Assembly (NCBI RefSeq): GCF_014650815.1
Contig: NZ_BMVR01000024.1
Location: 21,129 to 85,128, forward strand
DNA: 64,000 nucleotides
Reading direction: 5' to 3'
Origin: Streptomyces flavofungini
GTDB lineage: Bacteria; Actinomycetota; Actinomycetes; Streptomycetales; Streptomycetaceae
In this document: positions 53,906-61,506 of the stretch, piece after piece
Numbering within the stretch: the first letter of the stretch is position 1
How the letters are laid out: every line of letters begins with the position of its first letter
The notes under the pieces: generated by a model
Database searches by the model: none
What the model was told of the DNA's origin: nothing
The model's input: the letters and a program-made list of their open reading frames with translations, nothing else
Made by a program: the position numbers and the translations under genes

Positions 53906-54346
53906 TCAGTCCCGCACGCGGCTGAGCCGTACGACGGGGATGTCCCGCTCGGTCTTGCGCCGGTAGTCGGCGTACAGGGCGAAGACGTCGACGAGGTGCG
54001 GCCAGACGCGTTCCTTGTCCTCGGCCGAGAGGGTCTCCGCACGGGCGTCGAACCGCTCGGTGCCCACGCGCAGACGGACGTCGGGCTCGGCCCGCAGGTT
54101 CAGGTACCACAGCGGGTGCTCGTCGGCGCCGCCGTTGGACGCCACGATCAGATAGTCGTCGCCGTCGCGGCCGTAGATGAGGACGGTGCGCCGCCACTGC
54201 CCGGTGCGACGACCCCGGTAGTCGAGGAGCAGACAGGGAGCGCCCTGCACGACGGCGCCCTTCGTTCCGCCCGACTCCTCGTACAGGCGGGCCTGTTGGG
54301 CCACCCAGCCCGTCGGACTGATCACGGCTTCTTCAGGTGAGGTCAT
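53906..54346 (-). CDS. F420-dependent (Ddn-like) nitroreductase/quinone reductase
   Basis: A 146-residue split-barrel flavoenzyme of the deazaflavin-dependent nitroreductase family. It has the LLLDYRGRRTGQWRRTVLIYG strand pair, YLIVASNGGADEHPLWYLNL (the F420-phosphate-binding region) and the C-terminal FALYADYRRKTERDIPVVRL motif. Relatives (Ddn, FQRs) use F420H2 to reduce quinones or nitroaromatics. ATG 54346. Stands alone. Confidence 0.92.
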   Translation of the reverse strand: MTSPEEAVISPTGWVAQQARLYEESGGTKGAVVQGAPCLLLDYRGRRTGQWRRTVLIYGRDGDDYLIVASNGGADEHPLWYLNLRAEPDVRLRVGTERFDARAETLSAEDKERVWPHLVDVFALYADYRRKTERDIPVVRLSRVRD

Positions 54347-54405
54347 GGTCGAACCCTAGGCGGGGGTTCCTGGCGGACGCCTCCTGCTCGGGGGTGATCC
54401 GCCGA

Positions 54406-55089
54406 TCACGGCGCCGGGTCGGCGGGCGGTGCCGTCGCCGGTGCCTCCATGGGGTGCCCGGACAGGCGGGCGGCGGCGCTCAGGCCCGTGCGGGGGCTGC
54501 TGAGCACGGGCGTTCCCGCGGGCGCGCGGTCGGCCGCGTCGGCCATGGACGCCTGCGCGAGGACGACCGCGCCGACCGTCCCCGCGACGCGCTCGACGAC
54601 ACCGGCGACGAGCCGCAGATGCCCCTCCCGGTCCCCCGCCGCGAACCGCTCCCAGGCGCCGTCCACCAGGACGGTACGGATGTCGACGGGCCGACCCGCG
54701 CGAGCGGCCTCCTCCCGGACGAGGGCGGCCGTCGGCTCCAGGGTCGAGGCGACCGTGGCGACGACGGCGACGACCGGGCCCGCGCGCACCGCGGCGGCCG
54801 CCATCGGGCGGTCGACGCGCAGCACGGGCACGCCCGCGGCGACTGCGTGGGACTCGGCGACGCCGCCGATGGTCGAGCAGGTGCACAGCACGGCGTCGGC
54901 GCCCTCGGCGGCCTCGACGAGCGCGGCCCGGACGTCGTCGGCGACCGCGTCCGGCCCCTCGGCGCGGGCCCGCGCGAGCAGGTCCTCGTGGACGAGGTGG
55001 CGCAGCGCGAGGCCCGGGTGGTCGGCGTCGCGCAGCGCGTCGAAGACCGGGATGTGCGCGGTCGAGGTGTGCAGGAGCGCCAGGGTCAC
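54406..55089 (-). CDS. Aspartate/glutamate racemase family protein
   Basis: A 227-residue protein of the Asp/Glu/hydantoin racemase fold with LLHTSTAHIPVFDAL at the start and a Cys pair region VLCTCSTIGGVAESH near residue 75 that would supply the first catalytic Cys. The second expected Cys is replaced in VVLAQASMADAADRA (Ala-Ser), so true racemase activity is doubtful. GTG 55089 overlaps the GNAT stop. The last 15 residues are a Pro/Ala tail. Confidence 0.78.
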   Translation of the reverse strand: MTLALLHTSTAHIPVFDALRDADHPGLALRHLVHEDLLARARAEGPDAVADDVRAALVEAAEGADAVLCTCSTIGGVAESHAVAAGVPVLRVDRPMAAAAVRAGPVVAVVATVASTLEPTAALVREEAARAGRPVDIRTVLVDGAWERFAAGDREGHLRLVAGVVERVAGTVGAVVLAQASMADAADRAPAGTPVLSSPRTGLSAAARLSGHPMEAPATAPPADPAP

Positions 55090-55442
55090 CACGCCGACGG
55101 GTCCTCCTTGGCCTTGGCCAGGGCCGCCTCGACGAGTGCGACGGGCGGGACCGGCGCCTCGCCGGGATGGCGCTCGGCCCACTTGGCGACGTACGGGCAC
55201 AGCGGTACGACGGCGCGGCCCTCGCGGGCGGCGATCGCGTACAGCTCCCGGGCGAGGGCGCCCGCGATGCCCCGGCCCGCGTGGGCGGACGGCACTTCCG
55301 TGTGCACGGGCACGAGGGCCGGCTCGGGCTCGGGCAGCGTGAAGTAGGCGATCTCGCCGACGACTTGGCCGTCCTCGCGGGCCCGCAGGGCTCCGTCGGC
55401 CCGGTCGTCGTGGATGCGGATGGCTCCGCCGGTGTCACTCAT
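55086..55442 (-). CDS. Small GNAT-like N-acetyltransferase (COG2388 type)
   Basis: A 118-residue GNAT-fold protein of the short YjdJ-like class, with VGEIAYFTLPEP, the CoA loop EVPSAHAGRGIAGALAREL and the terminal VVPLCPYVAKWAERHPGE motif that defines the group. Substrate unknown. Its stop is overlapped by the racemase-like GTG, so the two are cotranslated. ATG 55442; the tandem-hairpin array begins 17 bp upstream of it. Confidence 0.85.
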   Translation of the reverse strand: MSDTGGAIRIHDDRADGALRAREDGQVVGEIAYFTLPEPEPALVPVHTEVPSAHAGRGIAGALARELYAIAAREGRAVVPLCPYVAKWAERHPGEAPVPPVALVEAALAKAKEDPSAW

Positions 55443-55458
55443 CGCCGCTCCTCACCAT

Positions 55459-55622
55459 GTCCGCCCCACGGGGGCCTGTCCGCCCCACGGGGGCCTGTCC
55501 GCCCCACGGGGGCCTGTCCGCCCCACGGGGGCCGTGTCCGCCCCACGGGGGCCGTGTCCGCCCCACGGGGGCCGTGTCCGTCCCACGGGAACCGTGTCCG
55601 CCCGCCCTGCGGACGGGAACCG
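55459..55622. repeat. Tandem array of hairpin-forming 19/20-bp units
   Basis: Six near-identical units begin with GTCCGCCCCACGGGGGCC at 55459, 55478, 55497, 55516 (19-bp spacing), 55536 and 55556 (20-bp spacing). Two degenerate units follow at 55576 and 55596. Each contains GCCCC-ACG-GGGGC, a self-complementary hairpin. The array fills the 209-bp gap between the cold-shock gene stop and the GNAT start, on the same strand. Confidence 0.92.
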
Positions 55623-55651
55623 TGTTTCGACCCACGGTGCCCGCGTCCGTC

Positions 55652-56086
55652 CTACGGCGCGACCCAGCCCCGTGCCTCTGCGATGTCGACGACGCAGGCG
55701 CGGACCTGCTTGATCTGGTCGCCCGTGAGCGAGCCCACCGAGTCGAGCAGGGCCTCGGTGAGTTCCTGGCTGAAGTCGTCGGCCGGGGAGACGCTCCGCT
55801 CGCCGTCGACAGCGGCAGCCGCCACCGCGGGCCTGGCCGCGAGGCCGCCCCGGGGCACCTGGTGCGAGCTGGATTGGTGGACCAGGCGGATGTTCGACGC
55901 CTTGGGCCCCTTCTCCCCCATCTCCAGGAAGAACTCGACCTGACTTCCCTCCTGGTACAGGTACTTCTCGTCCACCAGGTCGTTCGCGTGCATGAACACG
56001 TCCTCGTCGCCCACCTCGGGAGCGATGAACCCGTATCCGCGGACCTCGTCGAACCGCAGGACCTTCCCCGCTGTCAGCACAGCCAT
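55652..56086 (-). CDS. Cold-shock-domain protein with C-terminal extension
   Basis: A 144-residue protein. Residues 1-68 are a cold-shock domain with RNP1-like RGYGFIAPE and RNP2-like DVFMHAND. The remaining 75 residues are an Ala-rich linker and a helical tail (FSQELTEALLDSVGSLTGDQ). The domain binds single-stranded nucleic acid; the extension sets it apart from the 67-residue CspA type and is known from other actinobacterial Csps. ATG 56086. The leader holds a short hairpin (CACAC...GTGTG, 56109-56133). Confidence 0.9.
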   Translation of the reverse strand: MAVLTAGKVLRFDEVRGYGFIAPEVGDEDVFMHANDLVDEKYLYQEGSQVEFFLEMGEKGPKASNIRLVHQSSSHQVPRGGLAARPAVAAAAVDGERSVSPADDFSQELTEALLDSVGSLTGDQIKQVRACVVDIAEARGWVAP

Positions 56087-56180
56087 GCCAGCACACCTCA
56101 CCACACGCCACACGGTGGGCATCACCCTGTGTGAGCCCCCACAACCGAATGAATCTGTATCCCGAACCTACCTTGTCGGC

Positions 56181-57902
56181 CTACGCAGGCGACGGCCGCC
56201 CGTGCCCCAGGTGCTCCCGCAGCACCGCTTCCGCGCTGGCGACGGTCCCCTCGATCGAGCCGGGGTCGGGCGTCCAGCAGTCACTGACGATGTGCACCGC
56301 CTCGCCGGGCAGGGGCCGGCGGACGCGGCGCTCGACCTCGTCGGGGTCGTGCCCGGGCCGCCATACGTGCCAGGCCCCGTCGTGCGGCGGCCGGTTCCAG
56401 TCCTGCCAGTGCCCGGCCAGGGGGGCTTCGAGGTGGGGCAGGCCGTGCATGCGCTCCAGGAGGCGGTGGGCCCGCTCGATCATGGCGGGGCCCGGGTCGG
56501 CGGGAACGTCCGGGTCGAGGGGAGCGGGGCCGGGGTCGGTGGGAGCGCCGCCGGGTTCGCGCAGCGCGTCCCACGTCTTCGTGGCGGGACCGCTCGGGTA
56601 GGCGGCGAGCAGCAACCCGGGGCCGTCGGCACGGGGAGCGGCGGGCGGCGGGCAGGTGCCGCCGTACCAGAGCTGCCGCAGGGGCAGGTCCGTCGTGGCG
56701 CGTCCCCGGGTCATGCCGAGGCCGTGCCACCACGCCGTCCGGTACCGCAGGAAGAGCTTCTGCGCGGGCACGGCCTCGACCGCCGCCAGGTCGGCGCGCA
56801 GCCGGGGTGTGAACGGCAGCCCGTCCCCGTCGAGCCGGAGCAGCGGGCCTTGGGGCAGGGCGAGGACGACGGTGCGCGCGTGGACGTGGAGGTGCTCGCC
56901 GGTGGGGCGGCCCGCGGGGTCCTCCAGGGCGAACGTCAGCCGGTAGCGGGGGCTTCGGGGTGCGGCGGCGTCGGTCGCGGCGCGGTCGACGCGCAGGAGC
57001 CGGTGCCCGAGGCGCAGCGTGCCGCCCGCCGCCGTGAAGCGGTCGCGCAGGGCGAGGGGCAGGCTCTGCATGCCACGGCGCAGCGTCAGATACGCGGCGT
57101 GGGGCGGGGTGCGGAACAGGATGCCGAGTTGTTCGGCGGCGTTCTCGCGGCTGCAGGCCACGTCGTAGCCGCCGGTGTCGTGGAGGAGCGCGACGGCCTC
57201 CGCGCCGAGCACGGCCCGCAGGGCGTCGGCGTACGTGGTCCAGCGCAGGGGCCGCCCCCCGACGGTCGCGCGGGCGCGGCGGGTCCGGAACGCGGTGGCG
57301 CACCGGGCGGCGCGCTCCGTGTCGCCTTTCTCCAGGGCCTCGTGGTGGGTCCGGCGCAGTGCGGTGAAGCCTGGGACGAGCGCGTCGGCCGCGTGCGGGA
57401 CCAGGTCGTCGGGGCTCAGGCCGCGTTGGCCGCCCGTCAGGTGGTACGGGATCCGCGCGGGGTCGGCCAGGTGACGCTGACGGAGCGTCACGCCGCGTAC
57501 GTGGGTGGGGTTCTCGGGGCGGCCGAAGTCGAAGGGCACGAGGTCGTCGGCGAGGCCCGCCTCGTGGACGAGGTCGAGGACCTGCCGCAGTCCGCTGTGC
57601 AGGCGCATCGCGCCGAGGTCGGCGTGCAGGCCGTCGCCCATGGGGACCGACCACAGGCGTCCGCCCACCCGGTGGGCGCGCTCGAAGAGCGCCACTTGGC
57701 CGGGGTGGAATTCACCGGCGCGTTCCCGGTGCCGGGCCAGTCGGGCGGCGAGGAGACAGCCGCCGATTCCGGCTCCGACTATCGCCGTGTCGAGTGGCGG
57801 AACGGCCGGTAATGGCTGGCGAGTTCGCGCCGTCGACGGCGTGGTCGTGTTTGCCACTGCATGGTTTACCGCACTCTCGTGTTGATCTACAGTCGCGCTC
57901 AC
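56181..57902 (-). CDS. FAD-dependent oxidoreductase, amine-oxidase-like
   Basis: A protein of up to 573 residues. The FAD-binding beta-alpha-beta motif is TAIVGAGIGGCLLAARLARH (about 39-58), followed by VALFERAHRVGGRLWS and DLGAMRLH, the arrangement of flavin monoamine/L-amino-acid oxidases. The C-terminal VHIVSDCWTPDPGSIEGTVASAEAVL is the second FAD contact. A substrate domain lies between. The start is uncertain: GTG 57902 overlaps the divergent promoter, while GTG 57857 would remove a polar leader. Divergent from an unknown 244-residue protein, it may belong to a small-molecule pathway. Substrate unknown. Confidence 0.82.
   Translation of the reverse strand: MSATVDQHESAVNHAVANTTTPSTARTRQPLPAVPPLDTAIVGAGIGGCLLAARLARHRERAGEFHPGQVALFERAHRVGGRLWSVPMGDGLHADLGAMRLHSGLRQVLDLVHEAGLADDLVPFDFGRPENPTHVRGVTLRQRHLADPARIPYHLTGGQRGLSPDDLVPHAADALVPGFTALRRTHHEALEKGDTERAARCATAFRTRRARATVGGRPLRWTTYADALRAVLGAEAVALLHDTGGYDVACSRENAAEQLGILFRTPPHAAYLTLRRGMQSLPLALRDRFTAAGGTLRLGHRLLRVDRAATDAAAPRSPRYRLTFALEDPAGRPTGEHLHVHARTVVLALPQGPLLRLDGDGLPFTPRLRADLAAVEAVPAQKLFLRYRTAWWHGLGMTRGRATTDLPLRQLWYGGTCPPPAAPRADGPGLLLAAYPSGPATKTWDALREPGGAPTDPGPAPLDPDVPADPGPAMIERAHRLLERMHGLPHLEAPLAGHWQDWNRPPHDGAWHVWRPGHDPDEVERRVRRPLPGEAVHIVSDCWTPDPGSIEGTVASAEAVLREHLGHGRPSPA
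57865..57893 (+). promoter_or_regulatory. Sigma-70-like promoter for the 244-residue unknown protein
   Basis: -35 TTTACC (57865-57870), 17-bp spacer, -10 TACAGT (57888-57893), about 90 bp before the start codon at 57990. It lies within the longest version of the divergent FAD gene, which argues for that gene starting at 57857 or for mutual interference. Confidence 0.55.
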
Positions 57903-57989
57903 GTACCCGTCTTAGCACATTCCAGTTCCGGCCTCCCTTTCGGCCGGGACCGCACACCTGAGCACGCCTGATAACGCTGGAGAAACCGC

Positions 57990-58724
57990 ATGATCTTCCG
58001 CAAAGATGTCGTCGCCGAAACCGCTGGCGCCTACGACTCGTTGGCCGCCTACTTCCAGGACGTACGGTCGTTCTTCGAGGTTCTCAGCGTGCGTTTCAGT
58101 CTGCCCGAGTACGGTGTGCGGCTGCGCCCCATAGCCGGGAACGAACTGTTCTCGAATGCCAACAGCTATCTGCTGTCCGACGACAGTTCGTACCCCTACT
58201 ACCTGTGGCTGCCGAGCTGGCTCGGCCGGTTCTACATCGACGCCGACCGGATCCCGGACGGCCGCGGGGCCGACGACGTGCGCACCGCCGACGCCCGCCA
58301 CATCGCGTTCGTGTGGCCCTGGCTCGGCTTCAACGACGCCTACGTCAAGGACGCCGGGGAGCCGGAGTGTTGGTTCGGCGTCGCGGAACCCCGGCCGCAG
58401 GACCCGCGGGAGACCGTACGCACCACCGCGCAGAGCCTGTTCAACCACTTCCGCCTTGAACACACCCTCGACGGCGAGGACCAGGGCTGGCTGACCGGGC
58501 ACTTCACGCCCGACCCGGAGATCGGCTGCAACCTGACGGGCCGCTGGCACCTGCGCCGGGTGCCGCTGTCGGCGCTCACCAGCTACTACGAGGTGGAGCG
58601 GAACGTCATCCAGCCGCTCGGCGAGAAGTTCAGCGCGCTCGCGTCCGCCCCGGCCGTGTGCGCGCCGGACGGGCAGCAGCCGCAGGGGCACCCCGAGCCG
58701 GTGCCGGTCGCTGTGCGGTCGTGA
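57990..58724 (+). CDS. Conserved-looking protein of unknown function (244 aa)
   Basis: ATG 57990 is preceded by GGAGAAACCGC. The product is soluble, rich in aromatic residues (PYYLWLPSWLGRFYIDADRI; FVWPWLGFNDAYVKD) and ends in a Pro/Gln tail. It has no signal peptide, membrane segment or Cys motif. The residues HIAFVWPWLGF and CNLTGRWHLRRVPLS suggest an alpha/beta protein, but I recognise no family. It is divergent from the FAD enzyme and followed 122 bp later by a DUF5988-like gene. Confidence 0.8.
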   Translation: MIFRKDVVAETAGAYDSLAAYFQDVRSFFEVLSVRFSLPEYGVRLRPIAGNELFSNANSYLLSDDSSYPYYLWLPSWLGRFYIDADRIPDGRGADDVRTADARHIAFVWPWLGFNDAYVKDAGEPECWFGVAEPRPQDPRETVRTTAQSLFNHFRLEHTLDGEDQGWLTGHFTPDPEIGCNLTGRWHLRRVPLSALTSYYEVERNVIQPLGEKFSALASAPAVCAPDGQQPQGHPEPVPVAVRS

Positions 58725-58846
58725 ACTTCCACGGAGTGAGACGCCAGCGCGATAGGGGTTATTGAGGGGTACTGCGGGGCTATCCGAACAGCGCGGGGTC
58801 GCAGAACAATCTCACAGGTCAGAGGTGCCAAGACGAGAGGTGACCC

Positions 58847-59113
58847 ATGCGAGGAATCGACAACACCATCTCCGCCATCACGTTGAACTCCGTCCACCTC
58901 GAAGGCGGTCCGAGCACGCTTTCGGGGAATGTCGTCCTCGCCGAGTTGAACGAAGTGATCTGCTCCGCCGAGAAGATCAAGATTCGGCACGGGAACGGCT
59001 ATGAGCACTACGAGTTCATTGACGCTCCGGTCCGGCTGGAGGCGGCTTCGCTCGACGATGTGTCGGGGCCGCCGAAGCTGCGCTGGGTCGGCCGTACGAA
59101 AATCGCCGAGTAG
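58847..59113 (+). CDS. Small DUF5988-like protein
   Basis: An 88-residue protein with the layout LEGGPSTL..., KIKIRHGNGYEHYEF and the C-terminal LRWVGRTKIAE. From memory this matches the DUF5988 family of small actinobacterial proteins of unknown function. The ATG follows AGAGGTG at 5 nt. A very strong terminator follows, so it is the last gene of this plus-strand unit. Confidence 0.75.
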   Translation: MRGIDNTISAITLNSVHLEGGPSTLSGNVVLAELNEVICSAEKIKIRHGNGYEHYEFIDAPVRLEAASLDDVSGPPKLRWVGRTKIAE

Positions 59114-59178
59114 CGGTCCGCGGGAATCCGGGGAAAGTCCAGGGACAACTCGCCGCCAGGGTCACGCACTTCGAGAAC

Positions 59179-59234
59179 CCCCACGAGGAAGGGCTCCCCA
59201 CCGCATGCGCGGTGGGGAGCCCTTCCTCGTGGGG
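59179..59234. terminator. Bidirectional terminator, 26-bp perfect stem
   Basis: Arms 59179-59204 (CCCCACGAGGAAGGGCTCCC onward) and 59209-59234 are perfectly complementary with a four-base ATGC loop. It sits between the convergent DUF5988-like and MmpL genes and ends 5 bp from the MmpL stop, so it would terminate both. Confidence 0.9.
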
Positions 59235-59239
59235 TCCGG

Positions 59240-61432
59240 TCAGTGGCCGCGGCCCTGCGGCGGATAGGAAGCGTACGGGCTGCCGCTCTGCGCGGGCACC
59301 GGCTGCTGGTGTCCGGCGCCCGGCTGCGTGCCCCGGCTCGGCGGCTCCTGCCGGATGCGGCGCGGCCACCAGGCGGCCCGGCCGAGCAGGGCGGTGAGCG
59401 CGGGCGTGAAGAACATCGCCATCACGAAGGCACCGATGACGATGCCGAAGGCGACCGCGAACCCGATCTGGGCGAGCGAGACATCGCTGGCGAGCATCAT
59501 CGACGCGAACGAACCCGCGAGGATCACACCGGCCGCGGCCACCGTCGGGCCCGCGTGCTGGATGCTCTTGGCGGTGGCCTCACGCGGGCCGAGCCCTTCC
59601 TTGGCCTCTTCCCGCAGGCGCGCCACCATCAGGATGTTGTAGTCGGTGCCGATGGCTACGACGAACAAATACATGATGACGGGCAGGAAGAAGGTCAGGC
59701 CCGACTGGTTCTGGACCTGCTGGAAGAGGAGCACGCTCGCGCCGAGCGTGGCGCCGAAGCCGAGCGCGACCGACACCATCAGATAGATCGGCGCGACGAT
59801 GCTGCGCAGCAGCAGGCCGAGGATGAGCATGATGAGTGCGGCCGCCGTCGGGAAGACCACGGAGAAGTCCCGGTTGACGGCCTTGTTGATGTCGACGAAC
59901 ACCGACGTGACGCCGCCGACCTTCGTCTCGGTGCCCGGCGGGGCCTCCTCGTGGGCCGCGGTGCGCAGCGGTCCTCGTACGACATCCATCGCCTCGCGGC
60001 CGTTGGGGTCCATCGTCAGGACGGCGTTGAACTCGGCAGTCGTGCCGTCCTTGCTGAGCTGGGTGCGCGAGGCGCTGCCCACGCCCTTGACCTGCTTGAG
60101 GTCGGTGACGAAGGCCTTCATGTCGGCGTCGCTGAGCTTCTGGCCGTTGGTGGAGCGCATCAGGACGGTGCTCGGGTTGGTGCTGCCCGCCGGCAGGTCC
60201 TTGCTCATGGCGTGCAGCGCGACCTGGGACTCCTTCTTGGAGTTCTCGTCCTCCTGGCTCGCGAACGTCGGCTTGTAGCCGAACGAGCCGAGGGCGAGCA
60301 CGATCATGAGCAGCCCGGAGCCGATGACGAACAGGCCGGGGCGGCGGGCCACCGACTTGCCCACGGCCTCGAAGCGGGCCGCGCGCGGCTCCCGCTGCCA
60401 CGACTTGGACGGCCAGAACACCTTGGTGCCCATCAGCGAGATGATCGCCGGGATCAGGGTGAGACTGGCGAGCAGGGTCACGCCGATGGCGATGGCCAGG
60501 GCCGGGCCCATGGAGACGAGGAAGCTGAGCGAGGAGAGCAGCAGCGCCAGGAAGCAGACGATGACGGCTCCGGCGGCCGAGGCGATGGCCTCGCCGACCC
60601 GGGCGACGGCGGAGATCATCGCGGTCTTCGGGTCCTCACCCAGCCGCAGCCGCTCCCGGTAGCGGAACATCAGGAACAGGATGTAGTCGGTGCCGACGCC
60701 GAAGAGCACCACGATCAGCAGGGACGACACCGAACTGTCGGCCTTGAGGTGGAACTCCTTGGCGGAGATCGCGATCAGGCCGTTGGCGATCTGGGAGACG
60801 AGCGTGATGCCGACGATGGTGAGGACGGTGATCGTGGGACTGCGGAAGATGATCGTCATCAGGACGACGATGAGGACGATGGTGCCGATGAAGATCAGCC
60901 CGTCGGCCTTCTTGGAGGCTTCCTCGTTGTCGAGCTGAGTGGCGGCGTCACCCGTGACGCCCACCTTCAGTCCCGAGTCGGCGACCAGCGGCTTGAGGTC
61001 GTCCCGCATGTCCTCGACCGCGTGCTGCTGGCTCTTGTCGCCCGCCTTCACGTCGGCCATCGACACCATCACCGTCTGCACCTTCTTGTGCGGTGACGGC
61101 GGCGCGGTGACGACCTGCTCGACCTTCTCGTACTTCTTGGCCTGAAGGGCCTTGCCGATCTTGGTGACCTCGGCCGAGTCGGCCTTGTCCAGGGCCTTGC
61201 CGTCCTCGCGCGTGAACACCACGATCGCCGAGGGGCTGAAGCCCTTGGGGAACGCCTTCTCCTGGATCTTCTGCGCCTGGATCGACTCGTAGTGCTTGGG
61301 AAGGAACTCGGCCTGATCGGTGGTGGTGGTCAGCGACGGGGCGTAGCCGATCACGGCCGCCCCGGCGATGAGCCAGCCGATGATCACCAGCCAGCGGTGG
61401 CCGACGACGAAACGTCCTAGTGCTTTGAACAC
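59240..61432 (-). CDS. MmpL/RND family transporter
   Basis: A 730-residue RND-type exporter of the MMPL family. One N-terminal helix is followed by a large extracytoplasmic domain (about 35-165). Helices 2-6 come next, with the G-T-D-Y-I-L-F and RYRERLRLGEDP motifs. The second half repeats the arrangement, including AIGTDYNILMVARLREEAKEG. The paired GTDY motifs are the proton-relay Asp-Tyr sites. The C-terminus is a polar Gln/Pro tail. Substrates of Streptomyces members are lipids or natural products; unknown here. I chose GTG 61432 because GGAGGAAGGAACC precedes it. Confidence 0.93.
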   Translation of the reverse strand: MFKALGRFVVGHRWLVIIGWLIAGAAVIGYAPSLTTTTDQAEFLPKHYESIQAQKIQEKAFPKGFSPSAIVVFTREDGKALDKADSAEVTKIGKALQAKKYEKVEQVVTAPPSPHKKVQTVMVSMADVKAGDKSQQHAVEDMRDDLKPLVADSGLKVGVTGDAATQLDNEEASKKADGLIFIGTIVLIVVLMTIIFRSPTITVLTIVGITLVSQIANGLIAISAKEFHLKADSSVSSLLIVVLFGVGTDYILFLMFRYRERLRLGEDPKTAMISAVARVGEAIASAAGAVIVCFLALLLSSLSFLVSMGPALAIAIGVTLLASLTLIPAIISLMGTKVFWPSKSWQREPRAARFEAVGKSVARRPGLFVIGSGLLMIVLALGSFGYKPTFASQEDENSKKESQVALHAMSKDLPAGSTNPSTVLMRSTNGQKLSDADMKAFVTDLKQVKGVGSASRTQLSKDGTTAEFNAVLTMDPNGREAMDVVRGPLRTAAHEEAPPGTETKVGGVTSVFVDINKAVNRDFSVVFPTAAALIMLILGLLLRSIVAPIYLMVSVALGFGATLGASVLLFQQVQNQSGLTFFLPVIMYLFVVAIGTDYNILMVARLREEAKEGLGPREATAKSIQHAGPTVAAAGVILAGSFASMMLASDVSLAQIGFAVAFGIVIGAFVMAMFFTPALTALLGRAAWWPRRIRQEPPSRGTQPGAGHQQPVPAQSGSPYASYPPQGRGH

Positions 61433-61506
61433 GGTTCCTTCCTCCACTCCGGATCACACCGGAGTACTTGGTCTTCCAGGGGCGGGTGGTGCGGCTTGTG
61501 GGGGGG

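Noticed and set aside
55459..55622. CRISPR array
   Set aside because: Units are contiguous 19-20-bp tandem copies without unique spacers, and there are no cas genes in the window.
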